Assembly: GCA_033558025.1 (NCBI GenBank)
Contig: JAUCEF010000128.1
Coordinates: 1-33,416 of the forward strand
Source of the DNA: Phytophthora sp. 'mugwort'
Lineage: Eukaryota; Oomycota; Peronosporomycetes; Peronosporales; Peronosporaceae
DNA length: 33,416 nucleotides
Direction of reading: 5' to 3'
Below, piece after piece: positions 28,405 to 33,416 of this stretch. The notes below the pieces were generated by a model, which worked only from the letters and a program-made list of their open reading frames with translations, ran no database searches and was not told the DNA's origin. The position numbers and the translations under genes are program-made. Each line of letters opens with the position of its first letter. The stretch's first letter is position 1.

Positions 28405-28520
28405 AATGTAATAAAAGAAATAAATATTTTAAAAATACTTACTTACTATATATGCTATATATTTATAAAAAAATTAATTTATAAATATTATATTTTTATT
28501 AAAAAAAAAAAAAAAAAAAA
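28405..28520. promoter_or_regulatory. Divergent nad2/nad7 spacer, second copy
   Basis: This is the mirror of 7190-7305. The 20-A run is at 28501-28520 and ends at the nad7 ATG. It is a candidate bidirectional promoter by geometry. Confidence 0.5.
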
Positions 28521-29699
28521 ATGTCATTAAAAAAAATTAAAAATTTTTCTATAAATTTTGGTCCACAACATCCAGCGGCTCATGGTGTTTTACGTTTAAT
28601 TTTAGAATTAAACGGTGAAGTTGTTAAAAAAGCTGATTCACATATAGGTTTATTACATAGAGGTACAGAAAAATTAATTGAATATAAAAATTATTTACAG
28701 GCGTTACCTTATTTTGATCGTTTAGATTATGTATCTATGATGTGTCAAGAACATGCATATGTTTTGGCTATTGAAAAATTATTAAATTGTGATATACCTT
28801 TACGAGCACAATATATAAGAGTTTTATTTTCAGAAATAACACGTATCTTAAATCATTTATTAGCTGTATGTTGTCATGCTTTAGATGTAGGAGCTATGAC
28901 ACCTTATTTTTGGGGATTTGAAGAACGTGAGAAATTAATGGAATTTTATGAACGTGTTTCTGGTGCACGTATGCATGCAGCTTATTTTAGACCTGGAGGT
29001 GTTAATCAAGATTTGCCTAAAGGTTTGTTAAATGATATATATATTTTTTGTGAACAATTTAATACCCGTTTAGATGAAATTGAAGAAATGTTAACTAATA
29101 ATAGAATTTGGAAACAAAGATTAGTAGATATTGGTATTATATCTGCTAAAGATGCTTTAAATTTTGGTTTTAGTGGTGTTATGTTACGTGGATCAGGTAT
29201 TTCATGGGATTTACGTAAAACACAACCTTATGAAATTTATGATCAATTAAAATTTGATATACCTGTAGGTACAAATGGCGATTGTTATGATCGTTATTTA
29301 ATTAGAATAGAAGAAATGCGACAATCAATTCGAATTATTTTGCAAGTACTTAATAAAATTCCCCAAGGTCCTATTAAATTAGATGATAAAAAAATTACAA
29401 ATCCAAATAGAATTCAAATTAAAAATTCTATGGAGTCTTTAATTCATCATTTTAAATATTATTCAGAAAATATTTGTGTAAATGCTGGTGAAACTTATAC
29501 AGTTATTGAGGCACCTAAAGGTGAGTATGGTGTTTATTTAGTAGCAGATGGTACAAATAAACCCTACAGATGTAAAATTAAATCACCAGGATTTTTACAT
29601 TTACAAGCATTAGATTTTATAGCTAAAAATCATATGATTGCTGATGTTGTTACAATTATTGGTACTTTAGATGTTGTTTTTGGTGAAATTGATCGTTAA
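28521..29699 (+). CDS. nad7: NADH dehydrogenase subunit 7, second copy
   Basis: This is the mirror of 6011-7189, encoding the same 392 residues, directly preceded by 20 A. Confidence 0.98.
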   Translation: MSLKKIKNFSINFGPQHPAAHGVLRLILELNGEVVKKADSHIGLLHRGTEKLIEYKNYLQALPYFDRLDYVSMMCQEHAYVLAIEKLLNCDIPLRAQYIRVLFSEITRILNHLLAVCCHALDVGAMTPYFWGFEEREKLMEFYERVSGARMHAAYFRPGGVNQDLPKGLLNDIYIFCEQFNTRLDEIEEMLTNNRIWKQRLVDIGIISAKDALNFGFSGVMLRGSGISWDLRKTQPYEIYDQLKFDIPVGTNGDCYDRYLIRIEEMRQSIRIILQVLNKIPQGPIKLDDKKITNPNRIQIKNSMESLIHHFKYYSENICVNAGETYTVIEAPKGEYGVYLVADGTNKPYRCKIKSPGFLHLQALDFIAKNHMIADVVTIIGTLDVVFGEIDR

Positions 29700-29737
29700 T
29701 ATTAATTATTAGAATAAAATTTTATTTTCAATAAATT

Positions 29738-30157
29738 ATGCAAAAAAAAAAATTTAAAAAGTATAAATTAAATCAATTACAAAAAATTAAACAAACTTAT
29801 AAATATATATATATATTTCGTTATAATGATTTAAATATTAATGAAATAATATCTTTAAAAAAAAAAATTAAAAAATTTGATTATAAATCTTTAATATTAA
29901 ATCAAAATTTAATTATTGATATTTTTTTAAAATTAAAAGGACAAGGTTCTATTTTAATAATTTATGGAAATAATGAATTAAATTTAATAAGGGATTTATA
30001 TAATTTTAAAAAACTTGAATTAATTTATTTGAGTATTCAAAATAATATTTATTCTAATTTAAAAGTAAAACAAATATTATCTAAAAACTATCCACCTTTA
30101 AATAATTTAATTGTTCAATCATTTTTAAATTTTATATATTATTTAAGAAAAATTTAA
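29738..30157 (+). CDS. rpl10: Probable ribosomal protein L10, second copy
   Basis: This is the mirror of 5553-5972, encoding the same 139 residues. It ends 3 bp before trnH. Confidence 0.65.
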   Translation: MQKKKFKKYKLNQLQKIKQTYKYIYIFRYNDLNINEIISLKKKIKKFDYKSLILNQNLIIDIFLKLKGQGSILIIYGNNELNLIRDLYNFKKLELIYLSIQNNIYSNLKVKQILSKNYPPLNNLIVQSFLNFIYYLRKI

Positions 30158-30160
30158 AAA

Positions 30161-30233
30161 GGCGATTATAACTTAAAGGTAGAGTGTTAGATTGTGGGTC
30201 TAAGTGTTATGGGTTCAAGTCCCATTTTTCGCC
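30161..30233 (+). tRNA. trnH(gtg): tRNA-His (GTG), second copy
   Basis: This is the mirror of 5477-5549 and has the same encoded 5' G and the same two T·T mismatches (30166/30228 and 30167/30227). Confidence 0.9.
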
Positions 30234-30255
30234 CATTTTTAAATTAAATTTTTTT

Positions 30256-31731
30256 ATGTTTAATAAGTTTATATTAATTTTTTTACTTATTTTACCATTA
30301 ATTACGGTTATTATATTAGCTTTTTCGAAAAATGAAAAATTTATAAAAAATTTTAGTATTTTTATGTCTTTTTTCATTTTTTTAATGTCATTACCTTTAT
30401 GGATTTTATTTGATAAATCAACTTCTAATTTTCAATATTTATTTAAAATAGAATGGATTAGTCAATTTAATATTAATTTTTATTTAGGTATTGATGGTAT
30501 TTCATTATTTTTTATAATTTTAACAACATTTTTGATTCCAATCTGTATGTTAATTAGTTATGAAATGATTAATAAAAATATAAAAGAATATTTTATTTTA
30601 TATTTTATTTTAGAATTTTGTTTAATCATTTCATTTAGTATATTAGATGTACTTATTTTTTATATTTTCTTTGAAAGTGTATTAATTCCTATGTTTTTAA
30701 TTATAGGTATTTGGGGTTCAAGAGAACGTAAAATTAAAGCTTCATATTTGTTTTTTATGTATACATTAGCAGGTTCATTATTTATGTTTATTGCCATTAT
30801 TCATTTATTTTTAACTGTGGGTACAACTGATTATCAAATATTATATTATAGTAATTTTAATTTTTCATATGAAAAATTTTATTTCTTAGCTTTTTTTTTA
30901 TCATTTGCTGTTAAAGTTCCAATGTTACCTTTTCATGTTTGGTTACCGGAAGCACATGTTGAAGCACCTACCGCAGGTTCTGTACTATTAGCTGGTATTT
31001 TATTAAAATTAGGATCATACGGTATGATTAGGTTTTTAGTTCCTTTATTTCCTAAAGCTGCATTATATTTTACACCGTATATTTTAGTTTTATGTTTAAT
31101 ATCTGTTATTTATGCGTCATTAACAGCTATACGACAAACAGATTTGAAACGTATTATTGCTTATGCATCAGTTGCTCATATGAATTTTATAATATTGGGT
31201 ATTTTTTCTTTAACTATTCAAGGATTAGAAGGTAGTATTATTCAAATGATTAGTCATGGTTTAGTATCGAGTGGTTTATTTTTTTCAATTGGATGTTTAT
31301 ATGATCGATATCATACAAGATTTATTAATTATTATGGTGGTTTAGCACATACAATGCCTTTATTTTGTATTGCATTATTTATTTATGTATTAGCAAATAT
31401 GTCTATTCCAGGTTCAAGTAGTTTTGTGGGTGAAATTCTTATTTTAACTGGAGTTTTTGAAGATAATACTACAACAGCTGTTTTTGCGACAATTGGTATG
31501 TTTTTGGGTGGGGTATATTCTTTATTATTTTATAATCGAATTTGTTATGGTAATATTCAAAATATTTATTTAAAAATTTATTATGATTTAACTTATCGTG
31601 AATTTTTAATTCATTTAATATTAATTATAAATATCTTTTTATTAGGTTTATATCCTAAAATTTTTGAAAGTTGTATGCATGAAAGTGTTTCAAAAATTTT
31701 AATACATATTGATTTTTCTTATTTTTATTAA
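30256..31731 (+). CDS. nad4: NADH dehydrogenase subunit 4, second copy
   Basis: This is the mirror of 3979-5454. It encodes the same 491 residues from ATG 30256, 22 bp after trnH. Confidence 0.97.
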   Translation: MFNKFILIFLLILPLITVIILAFSKNEKFIKNFSIFMSFFIFLMSLPLWILFDKSTSNFQYLFKIEWISQFNINFYLGIDGISLFFIILTTFLIPICMLISYEMINKNIKEYFILYFILEFCLIISFSILDVLIFYIFFESVLIPMFLIIGIWGSRERKIKASYLFFMYTLAGSLFMFIAIIHLFLTVGTTDYQILYYSNFNFSYEKFYFLAFFLSFAVKVPMLPFHVWLPEAHVEAPTAGSVLLAGILLKLGSYGMIRFLVPLFPKAALYFTPYILVLCLISVIYASLTAIRQTDLKRIIAYASVAHMNFIILGIFSLTIQGLEGSIIQMISHGLVSSGLFFSIGCLYDRYHTRFINYYGGLAHTMPLFCIALFIYVLANMSIPGSSSFVGEILILTGVFEDNTTTAVFATIGMFLGGVYSLLFYNRICYGNIQNIYLKIYYDLTYREFLIHLILIINIFLLGLYPKIFESCMHESVSKILIHIDFSYFY

Positions 31732-31755
31732 ACAAAATTTTTTGTTTAATAAAAA
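31722..31755 (+). terminator. 16-bp stem-loop at the nad4 stop, second copy
   Basis: This is the mirror of 3955-3988. It spans the nad4 stop and ends at the base before trnE. Confidence 0.6.
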
Positions 31756-31827
31756 GCCCTTTTAGTCTAATGGTTAGGACATTACCTTTTCACGGTAAAA
31801 ATACGAGTTCAATTCTCGTAAAGGGTA
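31756..31827 (+). tRNA. trnE(ttc): tRNA-Glu (TTC), second copy
   Basis: This is the mirror of 3883-3954; the fold is unchanged. Confidence 0.95.
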
Positions 31828-31906
31828 TAAAAAATATATATTTGATATATTTTGGTAATTATAATAATTTATAATTATTAAATAATATGATAATTTAATA
31901 ACCTCT

Positions 31907-33416
31907 ATGGCTATTGAATTATCATATATACTGGAATCAAATATTAAAAAATATAAAGATGAAAAAAGTTTACAAGAAACAGGTATTGTTCTTTCAATGA
32001 GTGATGGTATTGCAAGATGTTATGGTTTAACTAAAATTCAAGCAGGTGAAATGGTTGAATTTAATAATGGTAATATTAAAGGAATGGCTTTAAATTTAGA
32101 ACCTGATGTTGTTGGTGTTGTTGTTTTTAGTAATGATAGAGAAATTCAAGAAGGTAATTTTGTACGAAGAACTGGATCTATTGTTAGTGTACCTGTAGGA
32201 CCTGAAGTATTAGGTAGAGTAGTTGATGCTTTAGGACAACCCATTGATGGTAAAGGTCAAATTAACAGTAAATTAGAAAGTAGAGTTGAAGTTAAAGCTC
32301 CAGGTATTATGCCTAGAGAAAGTGTTAAACAACCTGTACAAACAGGTTTAAAAGCTGTAGATAGTTTAATTCCTATTGGTCGTGGTCAAAGGGAATTAAT
32401 TATTGGTGATAGACAAACAGGTAAAACATCTATTGCTATTGATACTATAATTAATCAAAGAGAACCTCATTTAAAAAAAGATATAAATAATCAATTATAT
32501 TGTATTTATGTAGGTGTTGGTCAAAAAAGATCAACAATTGCTGAATTAACAAAAACTTTAGAAGAAAAAAATGCAATGTTTTTTTCTGTTATTGTAGCGG
32601 CTACTGCTTCAGATTCAGCACCCTTACAATATTTAGCTCCATATACTGGTTGTGCTTTAGGTGAATATTTTAGAGATAATGGTAAACATGCTGTTATTTT
32701 CTATGATGATTTATCAAAACAAGCGGTAGCTTATAGACAAATGTCTTTATTATTAAGAAGACCTCCAGGTAGAGAAGCTTATCCTGGAGATGTTTTTTAT
32801 TTACACTCTCGTTTATTAGAAAGAGCTGCTAAAATGAATAAAAAAATTGGTGGTGGTTCATTAACCGCATTACCTATTATTGAAACACAAGCTGGAGATG
32901 TTTCTGCTTATATTCCAACAAATGTTATTTCAATTACTGATGGACAAATTTTTTTAGAAACAGAATTATTTAATGAAGGTCAAAGACCTGCAATTAGTGT
33001 TGGATTATCTGTAAGTCGTGTTGGTTCTTCTGCACAAATTAAAGCTATGAAACAAATTGCTGGTACAATGAAATTAGAATTAGCACAATTTAGAGAAGTA
33101 CAAGCATTTGCTCAATTTGGTTCTGATTTAGATGCTACAACTCAACAACAATTAAATAGAGGGATTAGATTAACAGAAATGTTAAAACAAGGTTTAAATA
33201 TACCGTTATCTGTTGAAAATCAAATTGTAATTATTTATTTAGGTGTACGTGGTTTCTTAGATAAAATTGCTGTTGATAAAATTTCAAGTTTTGAAATTAG
33301 TTGGTTAAATTTTATAAAAAATAATCATTTTAATATTTTAGAAGAAATCTTAAATAAAAAAGAAATATCTAAAGAATTAGAAAAAAAACTTAATATTTTA
33401 GCAACAAATTTTACTA
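31907..33416 (+). CDS. atp1: ATP synthase F1 subunit alpha, second copy, cut by window end
   Basis: This is the mirror of 2274-3803. Codons 1-503 are present, with the Walker A motif intact. The last six codons and the stop are missing only because the window ends, not because of a break in the gene. Confidence 0.97.
   Translation, partial: MAIELSYILESNIKKYKDEKSLQETGIVLSMSDGIARCYGLTKIQAGEMVEFNNGNIKGMALNLEPDVVGVVVFSNDREIQEGNFVRRTGSIVSVPVGPEVLGRVVDALGQPIDGKGQINSKLESRVEVKAPGIMPRESVKQPVQTGLKAVDSLIPIGRGQRELIIGDRQTGKTSIAIDTIINQREPHLKKDINNQLYCIYVGVGQKRSTIAELTKTLEEKNAMFFSVIVAATASDSAPLQYLAPYTGCALGEYFRDNGKHAVIFYDDLSKQAVAYRQMSLLLRRPPGREAYPGDVFYLHSRLLERAAKMNKKIGGGSLTALPIIETQAGDVSAYIPTNVISITDGQIFLETELFNEGQRPAISVGLSVSRVGSSAQIKAMKQIAGTMKLELAQFREVQAFAQFGSDLDATTQQQLNRGIRLTEMLKQGLNIPLSVENQIVIIYLGVRGFLDKIAVDKISSFEISWLNFIKNNHFNILEEILNKKEISKELEKKLNILATNFT

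Overview
This is mitochondrial DNA from a protist. It is very AT-rich (clearly below 30 % G+C by eye), dense with genes, and encodes complex I subunits (nad1, nad2, nad3, nad4, nad4L, nad5, nad7, nad9, most of nad11), cob, cox3, atp1, atp6, atp9, ribosomal proteins (rps7, rps10, rps12, probable rpl10) and eight tRNAs (Glu, His, Phe, Arg, Gln, Ile, Val, Asp). No rRNA, cox1 or cox2 is present. The code appears standard: Trp is TGG wherever I checked, and nad11 ends in TGA overlapping the nad1 start. Mitochondrial nad11, atp1, rps10 and a large inverted repeat together suggest a stramenopile of oomycete/hyphochytrid type. That assignment is inference; jakobid-like or other deep lineages are not excluded.

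The window is dominated by one giant palindrome. Position p matches the complement of position 35710-p from 2294 to the window end, so every gene except nad5 occurs twice, with identical product and no net indel. Each arm is at least 15,546 bp (2294-17839 and 17871-33416). The arms are separated by 31 bp and meet tail-to-tail at nad4L. The outer limit of the repeat is not visible, because the right arm runs off the window inside atp1.

Layout of the left arm: nad5, atp1, trnE, nad4, trnH, rpl10 and nad7 lie on the minus strand. A 116-bp divergent spacer (7190-7305) follows. Then nad2, trnF, rps10, trnR-trnQ-trnI-trnV, rps12, rps7, cox3, atp6, trnD, nad3, atp9, nad9, cob, nad11, nad1 and nad4L lie on the plus strand. 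The right arm is the mirror image. The orders nad11-nad1-nad4L (bacterial nuoG-H-K) and rps12-rps7 (bacterial str operon) look like ancestral operon remnants. Apart from rRNA and translation genes, the products are proton-pumping subunits of complexes I, III, IV and V.

Most notable: (1) the palindrome centre contains a third, inverted 54-bp copy of the nad4L tail, so two different hairpins can form there, and nad4L borrows its stop codon from the junction; (2) nad11 starts abruptly at the cob stop, has no ATG, and lacks the N1b and N5 iron-sulfur regions while keeping N4; (3) rps7 is split by a frameshift at a 17-A run; (4) there is a probable mitochondrion-encoded L10; (5) 3' hairpins sit precisely at gene ends. 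An assembly or amplification artefact could also produce a near-perfect palindrome, and only long reads or restriction mapping can settle that. No gene-free stretch exceeds 300 bp.
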